A program made the translations under genes and the position numbers. Below the pieces are notes generated by a model, which searched no databases, was not told the origin of the DNA, and worked only from the letters and a program-made list of their open reading frames with translations. DNA of 64,000 nt from G963664585 sp963664585 (GTDB taxonomy: Bacteria; Bacillota; Clostridia; Oscillospirales; Ruminococcaceae), in assembly GCA_963664585.2 (NCBI GenBank), contig CAXXEO010000019.1:70744-134743 (forward strand), given 5' to 3'. This document shows, in pieces, positions 1-8,859 of this stretch; position 1 is the stretch's first letter; every line of letters starts with the position of its first letter.

Positions 1-69
1 GCCATTGGTCTCAAAGGCTAGGTCTGCCACGAGATACTTACCATAAAAGCGACAGTTTACTTACTTTAT

Positions 70-94
70 CCGCGCCGCTTTTAAAGCGGCGCGG
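70..94. terminator. GC-rich palindrome, possible terminator
   Basis: A perfect 12-bp inverted repeat (CCGCGCCGCTTT and its complement) around a one-base centre. No clear T-run follows on the plus strand, so termination is inferred only from stem strength. It may close a gene lying left of the window. Confidence 0.35.
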
Positions 95-100
95 ATGTTG

Positions 101-195
101 TATAGCCAATTAACTTAAAAACTGGCTATATATAAAACGCCATTTTCTTCCCCCGCCTTCGGCGGGGGAAGAAATCACAAGCTTGTTTTCAAGTA
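101..195 (+). repeat. Family A palindromic element, copy 1 (3' end truncated)
   Basis: Begins TATAGCCAATTAACTT and runs through the internal TGGCTATA arm and the central CCCCCGCC-TTC-GGCGGGGG hairpin to GCTTGTTTTCAAGT. There it leaves the consensus, so the last 10 or so bases of the terminal repeat are missing. The other copies in the window define the full element as about 106 bp. Confidence 0.8.
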
Positions 196-500
196 GTATT
201 AGAAGCACCAAGAATGTATAAAATTATGAATATATGTATAAATACTTTCAGCTCAATAAATAGCTGTTCTCATTCATAAAAGTCTATCCATATGAACAAT
301 CCTTTCCCTGCGAATCACAGTAAAACCCATATCTATCGTGTTTGTAAACTTATAATCGTAGTAAATTCGTAAAATCATTTATTCGAAAGCTGGTTGCCTT
401 GTAGCGCAAAGGCGAATTATTATTAAAGATCAAAGGAAAAGTGTGGAATTTTGTTTAAATATCTAGTATAATTGTATAAAAATTAAATTGGAGGCAGAAC

Positions 501-1952
501 ATGAACAAGAATGAAGCGGTTGGCGTTATAGATGCTAAAAAAGACGTCATTGTCAGTGTAAACGACCAGATATGGGAATATGCCGAGCTGTCACTTCTTG
601 AGTATAAGTCCGCCGCCCTCTATTGCAAAGTACTGCAGGAACAGGGCTTTATGGTGGAGTCGGGCATCGCGGGCATGCCGACAGCCTTTACCGGACGCTT
701 CGGCAGCGGCAAGCCCGTCATCGGTATACTGGCCGAATATGACGCTCTTTCAGGATTGAGCCAGAAAGGTGGCTGCACCGATAAGACACCTATCATCTCC
801 GGTGCCCCTGGGCATGGGTGCGGGCACAACAGTCTGGGCGCAGGCTCACTGGCAGCAGCTCTGGCTGTCAAAGCTTATCTTGAAAGCAACCCTGGTAAAA
901 GTGGTACTGTGATCTTTTATGGCTGCCCCGGCGAAGAAGGCGGTGCAGGAAAGGCGTTCATGGCCCGCGACGGTATTTATGCCGAGCTTGATGCAGCCAT
1001 CACCTGGCATCCCAACAGTGTAAACGAGGTCACTACCGGTTCAAACAACTCCAGTATACAGATCGAATACAAATTCTCTGGCGTTTCTTCCCATGCGGCT
1101 GGCGACCCCCATCTGGGACGTTCCGCTCTGGACGCGGTAGAGCTGATGAATGTGGGCGTACAGTTCTTGCGTGAACATACCATAGATGCCGCCAGAATCC
1201 ACTATGCCATCACTGATGCGGGTGGATATTCCCCCAATGTGGTGCAGCCCACCGCCCAGGTGCTATACATGGTGCGTTCTCCCAAGGTTGGCCAGGCCAT
1301 TGACCTGTGTGAAAGGGTGGATGATATCGCCAAGGGCGCCGCGCTGATGACCGGAACGACAATGAAAAAGCGAGTCATAGACGGAACCGCTGATGTAGTG
1401 CCCAATTCTATTTTGGAAAAGGCGCTCTATAAGAATTACGAGGAAATTGGCGTTCCCACCTATACTGATGAGGAGATCGCCTATGCCGCCGAAATAGTGA
1501 AAACCTATGAGAACCCCCGCACGACTCTGCCCGGCTTTGCCCCTAATTATGATTCTAAGATCGCTGAGTTTGTCCGTGAGAAGATCAAGGATGGCAGGCC
1601 ACTCAACGACTTCCTTATTCCTCACTATTCTTCTGATGCCTCCCGAGCAGGATCTACCGACGTGGGTGATGTCAGCTGGATTGTTCCCACAGGCCAGATC
1701 GGTGCGGTGACATGGCCGTCCAATTCTCCAGGACATTCCTGGCAGAACGTCTCAAGCGGATGCACATCGATTGCTCATAAGGGCATTCTCAATGCGGGGC
1801 GCGTCATGGCCGCTACAGTCATCGATATGCTTGACGACCCATCGATTATTGCTGCTGCCAAAGCCGAATTTGATAAAAAGCTGGCTGGACAAAGCTACCG
1901 TTGCCCCATTCCGGCAAACGTTGTGCCCACTGCTATCGGTACGTCTATGTAA
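501..1952 (+). CDS. abgB: AbgB-like M20 amidohydrolase (p-aminobenzoyl-glutamate hydrolase subunit B type)
   Basis: A 483-residue M20-family metallohydrolase, the same length as E. coli AbgB (about 481) and matching it in recognisable blocks: EYDALSGLSQ near residue 79, GHGCGHN at 104-110 (metal ligand histidines), GCPGEEGG at 141-148 (catalytic and metal-binding glutamates), HLGRSALDAV, STDVGDVSW and a C-terminal CPIP motif. The family cleaves the amide bond of N-acyl amino acids such as p-aminobenzoyl-glutamate, a folate breakdown product; the true substrate here is inferred. The start is set by GGAGG 7-8 bases upstream. A terminator follows at 1971. A second full paralog and an AbgT-type transporter lie downstream. 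No AbgA partner of the E. coli type is adjacent, so this enzyme may work alone or with its paralog. Confidence 0.88.
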   Translation: MNKNEAVGVIDAKKDVIVSVNDQIWEYAELSLLEYKSAALYCKVLQEQGFMVESGIAGMPTAFTGRFGSGKPVIGILAEYDALSGLSQKGGCTDKTPIISGAPGHGCGHNSLGAGSLAAALAVKAYLESNPGKSGTVIFYGCPGEEGGAGKAFMARDGIYAELDAAITWHPNSVNEVTTGSNNSSIQIEYKFSGVSSHAAGDPHLGRSALDAVELMNVGVQFLREHTIDAARIHYAITDAGGYSPNVVQPTAQVLYMVRSPKVGQAIDLCERVDDIAKGAALMTGTTMKKRVIDGTADVVPNSILEKALYKNYEEIGVPTYTDEEIAYAAEIVKTYENPRTTLPGFAPNYDSKIAEFVREKIKDGRPLNDFLIPHYSSDASRAGSTDVGDVSWIVPTGQIGAVTWPSNSPGHSWQNVSSGCTSIAHKGILNAGRVMAATVIDMLDDPSIIAAAKAEFDKKLAGQSYRCPIPANVVPTAIGTSM

Positions 1953-1970
1953 TTAAGATTTTGATAAAGC

Positions 1971-2015
1971 AGCCTGCCCTTGTCCCAACAAAAGTGGTTC
2001 AAGAGCAGGCTCTTT
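1971..2015 (+). terminator. Terminator after the first abgB
   Basis: AGCCTGCCCTTG pairs with CAAGAGCAGGCT across a loop, followed by TCTTTGCTT. The stem is good and the T-tract is weak. Confidence 0.6.
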
Positions 2016-2039
2016 GCTTAAGAGATGTTGCGGTTGTGC

Positions 2040-2144
2040 ATAGTTGATTCATTTGAAAACAAGCTAGTGATTTCTTCTCCCGCCGAAGGCGGGGGAAGAA
2101 AATGACGTTTTAACTATAGCCAGTTTTTAAGTGAATTGGCTATA
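2040..2144 (-). repeat. Family A palindromic element, copy 2
   Basis: An inverse-orientation copy with both terminal repeats present but diverged (GATTCATTTGAAAAC, and GTGAATTGGCTATA at the far end). The central hairpin has one weakened arm. Confidence 0.8.
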
Positions 2145-2382
2145 TAATTCTTTTTCTGTTTGTCCTGTCGGATGGGGGCTAACAAAAACTTTGCGGTAAG
2201 TTGTTGCTTTTGCTTTTATGTAAAGAGGATAACGGTCACACAAACATATTCCCAATACGTTATGACGGACATGCCGTCATTTTTTGTCGAATTATTCTAG
2301 CTAATAGTCACAAAAATGCAATTAAAAATGCATTGAATTTAAATCAACTTCTGTGTAAATATTAACGATATGTAAATATACC

Positions 2383-2411
2383 TTGACTTTTTAACTAAAC
2401 TGTTGTTTAAT
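2383..2411 (+). promoter_or_regulatory. Candidate promoter of the second abgB, with shared motif
   Basis: TTGACT, a 17-base spacer, then TTTAAT. The spacer and -10 region carry ACTA and TGTTGTTTAATT, which recur at the same spacing upstream of the frameshifted abgB copy at 7346 (box at 7042-7070). This suggests a common promoter/operator. Confidence 0.6.
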
Positions 2412-2514
2412 TGTAGTAGTGAAAGCCATTATTTATGGCATATATTGTGCATAATCGTCAAAACGTTTATTGAATATCCGACGTATTGCCTAAAAGAAAA
2501 AAGGAGAACCGAAG

Positions 2515-3963
2515 ATGAATAAACTGGAAGCACTTGGCGCTATCGATGCAAAAAAGGATCTTATCATCAATGCGAATGATCGCATCTGGGAATATGCCGA
2601 GACCGCATTTACCGAGTTTAAGTCAATGACCATCCTTTGTGAAGCACTTGAATCAGAAGGCTTTACAGTGGAAAAAGGGGTGGGTAAAGTTCCCACAGCC
2701 TTCACTGGACGTTTCGGTAACGGAAGTCCTGTAATCGGTATATTGGGTGAATATGATGCTCTTTCCGGTTTGTCACAAGATGGTGGCTCAGCAATAAAGA
2801 ACCCGATTAAGGGGGGCGCCCCCGGACACGGTTGCGGACACAACTGTCTTGGCACTGGTTCTCTGGCTGCCGCCATAGCGGTAAAAGAGTATCTTAAGAA
2901 AACGGGCAAGTCCGGCACAGTGATATATTTTGGCTGCCCAGGTGAAGAGGGCGGTTCAGGCAAGGCTTTTATGGCACGCGAGGGTGTCTTTCATGAACTG
3001 GATGCAGCAATTACTTGGCATCCCGGCGATACTAACGCGATTATGAGCGGAAGTTCTCTGGCTAATTATCAAGTTGCTTATAAATTTTTCGGTGTGGCTT
3101 CCCATGCGGCCGGCGATCCCCATCTGGGGCGTTCCGCTTTGGATGCTGTCGAACTGATGAACGTGGGCGTGCAGTTCCTGCGTGAACACATAATCGACGC
3201 TGCCAGAATCCACTATGCGATCACCAATTCCGGCGGTTACTCTCCCAATGTGGTGCAGCCTACCGCTGAGGTTCTTTATCTGATCCGTTCTCCCAAGACC
3301 CCACAGGTGGAAGAGTTATACCAGCGTGTAAATGCTATCGCCGAAGGTGCCGCCCTGATGACTGGCACCCGCATGGAAAAGGATTTTATAAAGGCTTGTT
3401 CCAACATGGTGGTCAATACCACTCTCGAAAAACTTCTTTATAAAAACTACGAGCAGGTTGGCGTTCCTACATATACCGATGAGGAAAAGGCTTTTGCTGC
3501 CGAGATTATCAAAACTTATGAGAATCCCTCTACCGAACCCAGCGGAGGGGCCAGCAAAATAGATAGGGCCATTTATGATCTCATGAAAGAGAAGATGGAT
3601 CAGAAGCTTTCGCTCTATGATTTTCTGGTTCCATTTGCGAGCTATGATACATCCATGGCCGGTTCGACCGATGTGGGTGATGTGAGCTGGATCTGCCCCA
3701 CAGCACAAATTTCGACCGTGACAACCGCCGCCGGTACCCCGGGCCATTCCTGGCAGTTCGTTGCTTGCAATAACACAAGTATTGCACATAAAGGCGTGCT
3801 TCTCGCAGGTAAGGTTATGGCTGGAACCGTGATCGACATGATTGATGATCCATCGATCATTGATGTCGCTAAGGCAGAACTAAAACGCAGACTGGGTGCC
3901 AGCAACTATGTCTGCCCGATTCCCGAAGGCGTAATGCCTAGGGCAATCGGAAGCAAGATGTAA
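2515..3963 (+). CDS. abgB: AbgB-like M20 amidohydrolase, second copy
   Basis: A 482-residue paralog of the protein encoded at 501-1952, with the same block order: EYDALSGLSQ near 79, GHGCGHN at 104-110, GCPGEEGG near 140-147, HLGRSALDAV, STDVGDVSW and the C-terminal CPIP. All presumed metal and catalytic residues are present, so it should be active. The start ATG follows AAGGAG at a normal distance. The AbgT transporter gene begins 137 bases after its stop with no obvious terminator between, so the two are probably one transcript: uptake plus hydrolysis of an aminoacyl-benzoate or related dipeptide-like amide. Upstream lies a candidate promoter sharing a motif with another abgB copy. The substrate is inferred from family and neighbour. 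Confidence 0.88.
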   Translation: MNKLEALGAIDAKKDLIINANDRIWEYAETAFTEFKSMTILCEALESEGFTVEKGVGKVPTAFTGRFGNGSPVIGILGEYDALSGLSQDGGSAIKNPIKGGAPGHGCGHNCLGTGSLAAAIAVKEYLKKTGKSGTVIYFGCPGEEGGSGKAFMAREGVFHELDAAITWHPGDTNAIMSGSSLANYQVAYKFFGVASHAAGDPHLGRSALDAVELMNVGVQFLREHIIDAARIHYAITNSGGYSPNVVQPTAEVLYLIRSPKTPQVEELYQRVNAIAEGAALMTGTRMEKDFIKACSNMVVNTTLEKLLYKNYEQVGVPTYTDEEKAFAAEIIKTYENPSTEPSGGASKIDRAIYDLMKEKMDQKLSLYDFLVPFASYDTSMAGSTDVGDVSWICPTAQISTVTTAAGTPGHSWQFVACNNTSIAHKGVLLAGKVMAGTVIDMIDDPSIIDVAKAELKRRLGASNYVCPIPEGVMPRAIGSKM

Positions 3964-4100
3964 ATTTTCTACTCTACTATTTATTAAAATTCGAAGATTA
4001 AATCGGTTATAAAATTATTTTAGTAGAAACGCGCTTGTGGTCTTCTCTCTGATATGGCAGTAAAGCGCGTACTATATATTAAAATGGGAGGGTTACCTTA

Positions 4101-5654
4101 ATGAGTACTGCAGCCAACACGAAGAAAAGTGGCTTCGAAGCGTTCCTCGCGGGACTAGAGAAGCTCGGAAACTTGCTACCGACCCCATTTACCATCTTTG
4201 CATTCTTATTTGCACTGACGGCCGTTTGCTCAATTATTTTCGGATCCATGGGCACATCGGCGATAAATCCCGCTGATGGTAAAAAAGTTGTTGCCCAAAG
4301 TATACTTACCGACGCAGGTCTTAAGTGGATTCTTGCGAGCCTGGTTACTAACTTCACCGGTTTTGCTCCTCTGGGTCTGGTGCTGGTTATGACATTGGGC
4401 GTCGGCCTCTGTGAAGAAGTCGGTCTGCTCAATGCATTAATCCGTAAAATGATGGCCGGTCTGCCCGCTCCAGTAGTTCCTTACATGATTATTCTGATCG
4501 GCGTTATGGCTCAGATCGCTTCTGACTCCGCTACGCTGATTATTCCTCCGCTTGCCGGCGCTGTTTATTTAGGCGTGGGCAGACACCCCGTTGTTGGTGT
4601 TCTGACCGCATATGCCGGCACAACCCTGGGTTATCTGGCTAACCCCATCATCACCGGTACTGATGCGTTGGCAGTTGGTATCACCAACACCGCGCTGAAG
4701 GTCATCCTCCCCAATATGCAGCTGGATGCCCTTTGCAACTGGTACTTTAAGCTTGCTTCGGCCACATTCTTGGCGGTTGCTCTCGGTTTCGTATCTGACA
4801 AGATTGTTGAAAAACGTTTTGGCAAGTATACCGGCAAGGCTCTCGATGGCGTCAAAGTGGACCACTTTGCTTTTACTCCTGCTGAGCAAAAGGGCCTGCG
4901 TGTTACTGGTATCGCTGCTCTGATCTACATAGCTTTGTTGGGTTGGGGAATGACTGTACCTGGTCTTCTGCTTCATCCGAAGACAGGCCTCATTGGTTCT
5001 CCTTTCCTTTCCGGTATTATTCCGATCCTTTGGACACTGTTCTTTGTCAGCGGCCTGACTTATGGCATCGTTTCTGGCTCGATCAAGACAGAAGCGGACG
5101 TCAGCAAGGCCCTCACCAGAAGAATGGCCAGCCTGGGCTCCTATATCGTCATGGTTTTCACAGCGGCTCAGTTCATGTCGTTGTTTGATTGGTCCAAGAT
5201 GGGCACACTGCTCTCTATCAGCGGCGCACAGGGCCTGAAGGCTATGGGCCTGACAGGTATCCCGCTGATCCTTCTCTTCATCTGGTTTATCGCCCTTCTG
5301 GACTTCCTTATCGGTTCTGCTTCTGCAAAATGGGCGCTTTGCGCACCTATCTTTGTCCCTATGTTTGCAATGCTGGGTTACCATCCTGCATTTACTCAGC
5401 TTGCCTACAGAATTGGTGACTCTGCTGCCAACATTATGTCCCCAACCTCCGCGTTCTTGTGGATGCTGCTTGACCAGTGTAAGGAAAAGTACGATTCCAG
5501 CATTACATTTGGTAACTTCCTGTCCACCCAGTTTATATTCTTCATCGTTTCTCAGGTTGGCTGGGCGATTATCATGATCGTTTGGATGTTGCTTAACCTG
5601 CCAGTCGGCCCTGGCTGCCCGATTTACCTCCCCGCAGGTCTGCTCAAGATCTAA
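4101..5654 (+). CDS. abgT: AbgT-family p-aminobenzoyl-glutamate transporter
   Basis: A 517-residue polytopic membrane protein, close to the length of E. coli AbgT (about 508). Recognisable AbgT-family stretches are the N-terminal FEAFLAGLEKLGNLLPTP, the central SDSATLIIPPLAG re-entrant-loop region near residues 138-150, the following ANPIITGTDALAVGIT, and a C-terminal symmetric SPTSAF segment. The family moves p-aminobenzoyl-glutamate into E. coli, while other members export sulfonamides, so direction is not certain; linkage to two AbgB hydrolases favours import. The start has GGAGGG about 8 bases upstream. A strong terminator at 5671 closes the unit. Confidence 0.88.
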   Translation: MSTAANTKKSGFEAFLAGLEKLGNLLPTPFTIFAFLFALTAVCSIIFGSMGTSAINPADGKKVVAQSILTDAGLKWILASLVTNFTGFAPLGLVLVMTLGVGLCEEVGLLNALIRKMMAGLPAPVVPYMIILIGVMAQIASDSATLIIPPLAGAVYLGVGRHPVVGVLTAYAGTTLGYLANPIITGTDALAVGITNTALKVILPNMQLDALCNWYFKLASATFLAVALGFVSDKIVEKRFGKYTGKALDGVKVDHFAFTPAEQKGLRVTGIAALIYIALLGWGMTVPGLLLHPKTGLIGSPFLSGIIPILWTLFFVSGLTYGIVSGSIKTEADVSKALTRRMASLGSYIVMVFTAAQFMSLFDWSKMGTLLSISGAQGLKAMGLTGIPLILLFIWFIALLDFLIGSASAKWALCAPIFVPMFAMLGYHPAFTQLAYRIGDSAANIMSPTSAFLWMLLDQCKEKYDSSITFGNFLSTQFIFFIVSQVGWAIIMIVWMLLNLPVGPGCPIYLPAGLLKI

Positions 5655-5670
5655 AAGGGTTGCTACAACA

Positions 5671-5708
5671 CAGAGCCCCGGCGCAATAGTGCCGGGGCTC
5701 TGTTATTT
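5671..5708 (+). terminator. Rho-independent terminator after abgT
   Basis: CAGAGCCCCGGC and its perfect complement flank an 8-base loop, followed by TTATTT. Confidence 0.85.
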
Positions 5709-5773
5709 GAAATTTAGAATTCTTGTGAAATGGATTTCGCCTTAATTTAATGCAATTTGAAAAACAAGCCCAA

Positions 5774-5872
5774 TATAGCCAATTAACTTAAAAACTGGCT
5801 ATATATAAAACGTCATTTTCTTCCCCCGCCTTCGGCGGGGGAAGAAATCACAAGCTTGTTTTCAAGTTAATC
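5774..5872 (+). repeat. Family A element, copy 3, interrupted by IS30
   Basis: The element runs from TATAGCCAATTAAC to CAAGTTAATC and is then interrupted by the IS element. Its last bases resume at 6926-6936 as AATCAACTATA. The four bases AATC are present on both sides (5869-5872 and 6926-6929), consistent with a target duplication. Confidence 0.85.
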
Positions 5873-6925
5873 GCTACATTGTCAAGCCAAATGCGACAGT
5901 TCGAGTAGAAAGAGCTGGGAAGGTGTATTCCAATTAAGACATTTTCGGGGTCTGTTGTTTATAAGCAGAAGAGAAGAAGACAGGTTTTGATGAGAAACAG
6001 TGGACAGAACAGTACCTTTCGGAAAGAACTCTCTGAGCAAACCGTTACCGTACTCATTGCTTCCTCTCTGATGCGGACAATATGGATCAGCGAAATAAAG
6101 AGTTAAGCCTAGATCTATCTGGATTACATCATAACAGGCAAATTCACCGCCACGATCTGTTGTTGCTGTTTTGAATGTGCCTTGTGGCAATAAAGTGTGC
6201 AGGTGCTTGATTGCAGCTTCCATGGAAGCTGCCGTTCGATCAGGAATGGGAACGGCTGTATAGAACCTTGTTTTTCGTTCCACAAAGGTGGCCAAGCAAC
6301 CACCGGAACCCCTAGAGGAAACCACCGTATCAAGTTCCCAATGCCCAAATGTTTCTCTGGTATATACCTCTTTCGGTCTCTTGCGGATAGAAGTACCACG
6401 AGCATAATGCGCAAGATTTTTACAGCTTCTCTTTTTTCCATTACGGCGCAGCACATCTGCGGTGAGTCCGTTCAGTCGTCCGGCATAAAGCCAGTTGTAT
6501 ATTGTTTTAAAGCTCAGTTGGCTTGAAGTAACGGTATGTGATATTTGTTCTGGCGACCAGGTCTCTTTCAGCTTTTCTGCCACAGCTGCGCACAACTCCT
6601 CGTTCCATTTCCCTTGAGGTTTGCTGTTGTGCCGTTTCTTCTGGTAATCCAGTTGTGCTTCTTCTGCGTTATACGCTCGGGCACCGTAAAAACGTTTCAA
6701 TTCTCTAGCGATACTGCTGTGGTGACATCCCAGACGTGATGCGATTTTCCGGGTCGTATATCCGATTTGACGGAGTTCCTCTATCTTTCCTCGTTCGAAT
6801 GTTGTAAAATGGTGGTGGCTCATGGCTGCCTCCTTGTGTGAATGTTGTTGTTGCAAACTCTATTCTACACGTTTTGGCCGCCTTGGGCTATCTTTTTTCT
6901 GTCGCATTTCATTTTACAATGTAGC
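5873..6925 (-). mobile_element. IS30-family insertion sequence, copy 1
   Basis: A 1053-bp element with terminal inverted repeats of about 27 bp that start GCTACATTGT and end in AAATGCGACAG, with a few mismatches in the middle. It carries one transposase gene on the minus strand. AATC flanks both ends. Two further copies of exactly the same length lie at 19626 and 47668. Confidence 0.93.
5882..6823 (-). CDS. IS30-family transposase, copy 1
   Basis: 313 residues from the ATG that follows AAGGAGG by five to six bases; an in-frame upstream start exists but lacks a ribosome binding site. An N-terminal helix-turn-helix (about residues 24-43) binds the inverted repeats, and the catalytic DDE triad is visible as D165 (WELDTV), D223 (TTDRGGEF) and E257 (GSNEYGN), with 33 residues between the last two, as usual in this family. 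The stop codon lies inside the terminal inverted repeat. It differs from copy 2 at two visible positions (I versus K in VIQxDLGL; N versus Y in CLxWNT). It appears intact and potentially active. Confidence 0.93.
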   Translation of the reverse strand: MSHHHFTTFERGKIEELRQIGYTTRKIASRLGCHHSSIARELKRFYGARAYNAEEAQLDYQKKRHNSKPQGKWNEELCAAVAEKLKETWSPEQISHTVTSSQLSFKTIYNWLYAGRLNGLTADVLRRNGKKRSCKNLAHYARGTSIRKRPKEVYTRETFGHWELDTVVSSRGSGGCLATFVERKTRFYTAVPIPDRTAASMEAAIKHLHTLLPQGTFKTATTDRGGEFACYDVIQIDLGLTLYFADPYCPHQRGSNEYGNGLLREFFPKGTVLSTVSHQNLSSSLLLINNRPRKCLNWNTPSQLFLLELSHLA

Positions 6926-7345
6926 AATCAACTATAAATTTGTTTTATAATTCAAAACGATAGATTTTATATGCTCAATTAGATTTGATGTTTTTTTTTT
7001 GGCATGCGGCAAGCAAACTGCAAGGAATCTTGCATATGGACTTGACATTTAGACTACTTTGTTGTTTAATTATATTATAGAAATGTATAAAACGACTGTA
7101 ATTATGTACAAAATGCACAATATTGTTTTTGATTTTTTTGCAAGTATTTTTCTCGAAGAGTTTGTTCCACTCATGTTTACGGTTATTTGATAGGATCAAC
7201 TTGGACATGTTCACACATAAATGGAGATGAGTTTTCACTGCGCAGTGTTTATGTATTCTAATACTAAAATCCTTTAGTACATATCGCTTGGTCTTCTTGG
7301 ATAAATCAAAACTGTCAAAATATTCTTTAAATTGGGGATGGTAAC
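6926..7345. other. Intergenic stretch between IS30 copy 1 and the third abgB copy
   Basis: Holds the last 11 bases of the interrupted family A element, a T-rich tract near 6990, the candidate promoter at 7042-7070, and a long AT-rich leader of about 270 bases before the start codon. No gene is seen. Confidence 0.5.
7042..7070 (+). promoter_or_regulatory. Candidate promoter of the third abgB copy
   Basis: TTGACA, 17-base spacer, TTTAAT. The sequence from CTTGAC through TTGTTTAATT closely matches the region at 2382-2413 upstream of the second abgB, so the two genes probably shared regulation. Confidence 0.6.
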
Positions 7346-8777
7346 ATGGATTTCGAGAAAAAAATTATATCTTTCATAGAAGCCAAGTCCGATTGCTTTT
7401 TTGATATCAACGACAAGATATGGGAATACGCCGAAACCCGTTTCACCGAGTATCAGGCTGCTGCCCTTCAAAAAGAAGTTTTGTCCACTGAGGGCTTTCA
7501 GATTAAAAGCGGGCTGGCTGGGGAAGAAACCGCCTTTATCGCCGAATATGGCGTCGGCGGCCCAGTGATCGCAATGATAGGCGAATATGACGCTCTTTCT
7601 GGCCTTTCCCAGAAGGCCGATGTCACTTTTCATGATCCCATTATCCCGGGCGGACCCGGCCATGGTTGCGGGCATCAGCTTTTGGGCACGGCCGCACTGG
7701 CTGCTGCGGTTGCTTTGAAAGACTTTATGAAGTCTGAAAAAGTAAATATAGGTCGGGTACGCTATTATGGCTGCCCCGCTGAGGAAAACGCAGGCGGAAA
7801 AGCCTTTTTGGTACGAGATGGATTTTTTGATGATGTAGATATAGCCATAAGCTGGCATCCCCATTTTGTTAATTCCGTAACCGACGGCGGCTTTCTGGCG
7901 AATTTTCGAGTATTTTTTAAATTTACAGGCACATCTGCTCATGCGGCCGGGTCTCCTCATCTGGGACGTTCCGCTCTGGATGCGGTTGAACTTATGAATG
8001 TAGGTGTCAACTATATGCGTGAGCATATGATTTCCCAGGCTCGTGTGCATTATGCGGTCACCAATGCGGGTGGCACAGCACCTAACGTAGTTCAGTCGGA
8101 TGCTGAAGTTCTATATGCCATTCGTGCCCCTAAGGTAACCCAGGTAAAGGATCTTATGGTCAGGATCGAAAAAATTGCCCGCGGGGCCGCCCTGATGACC
8201 GAAACAGAGGTCAGTGTACGACAGGTTGCAGCTTATTCCGATTTTATCGTGAATGAGACAGTTTCATCCCTCTATGAAAAATACATACGTAAAGTTCTGC
8301 CCATCGACTATACACCTGAGGATCTGGAGTATGCCCAGAAGTTTGTGGCAACGGTACCCAAGATGGATATGGACAACTATAGAGACCATGCTGGCCAAGG
8401 ATTTAGGGCCTAAAAGGTGATACCCTGCGTGATGAGGCCGAGAAACCCATCAGCCAGGTTTTTATTCCCCGTCAAAAGGCTGGAGGCTCTACCGATCTGA
8501 GTGATGTCAGTTGGGTATGTCCATCGGGTCAGTTCAACATGGTTACTTATGCTGCCGCATCGCCAATGCATGCTTGGCAGGCGGTCGCCCCAAGGGAAAT
8601 CTGCAATTGCCCATAAGGGCATGCTAGGGGCGGCCAAGGTGATGGCACTTACCGGAGCAGAGTTTTTGCTTACTCCTGCACTTATCGCCAAAAGCCAAGT
8701 CAGACTGGATGGAAGCGTTGGGCGGGGAAAGTTATCCCAACCCTCTGCCTGCCTCCTCCAAGCCAGAGATTTGGTAA
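7346..8777 (+). pseudogene. abgB: AbgB-like M20 amidohydrolase, frameshifted copy 3
   Basis: The first 345 or so codons read cleanly and carry the AbgB blocks (EYDALSGLSQ, GHGCGHQ, GCPAEENAGGK, HLGRSALDAV). After about 8388 the frame breaks and can be followed to a natural stop at 8775-8777 only by removing single extra bases near 8388, 8412-8415, 8588-8591 and 8690-8693. Read that way the tail gives STDLSDVSW, an HKGML segment and a family-typical ending NPLPASSKPEIW. All four shifts are one-base insertions. The start ATG follows a GGGGATGG site. As written it encodes a truncated protein of 355 residues lacking the C-terminal catalytic lobe. It may be a real pseudogene, or the sequence here may contain insertion errors (see findings). 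Confidence 0.8.
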
Positions 8778-8859
8778 ACAGAGAGTTCAGGCTTAGATAA
8801 GCAGGATTAAATTTGTGTTCCTTTAGAAATTTTATAAATTAATTTAGGAGGTTTGCCCA

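Larger units (their letters stand above)
1..500. other. Gene-free left edge
   Basis: No open frame with a credible ribosome binding site is seen here. The stretch holds a GC-rich palindrome (70-94), a truncated family A repeat (101-195) and AT-rich sequence. A TATAAT hexamer at 467-472 lies just upstream of the first gene and could be its -10 box, but no good -35 partner is visible. Positions 1-60 may be the tail of a gene outside the window; I cannot tell. Confidence 0.5.

Noticed and set aside
4569..5384. A 271-codon open frame on the minus strand
   Set aside because: It is fully antisense to the AbgT-type gene, has no ribosome binding site and a skewed, charged composition typical of a shadow frame.
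7274..8050. A 258-codon minus-strand frame opposite the third abgB copy
   Set aside because: Antisense to a clearly recognisable M20 sequence; its apparent protein has no domain features.
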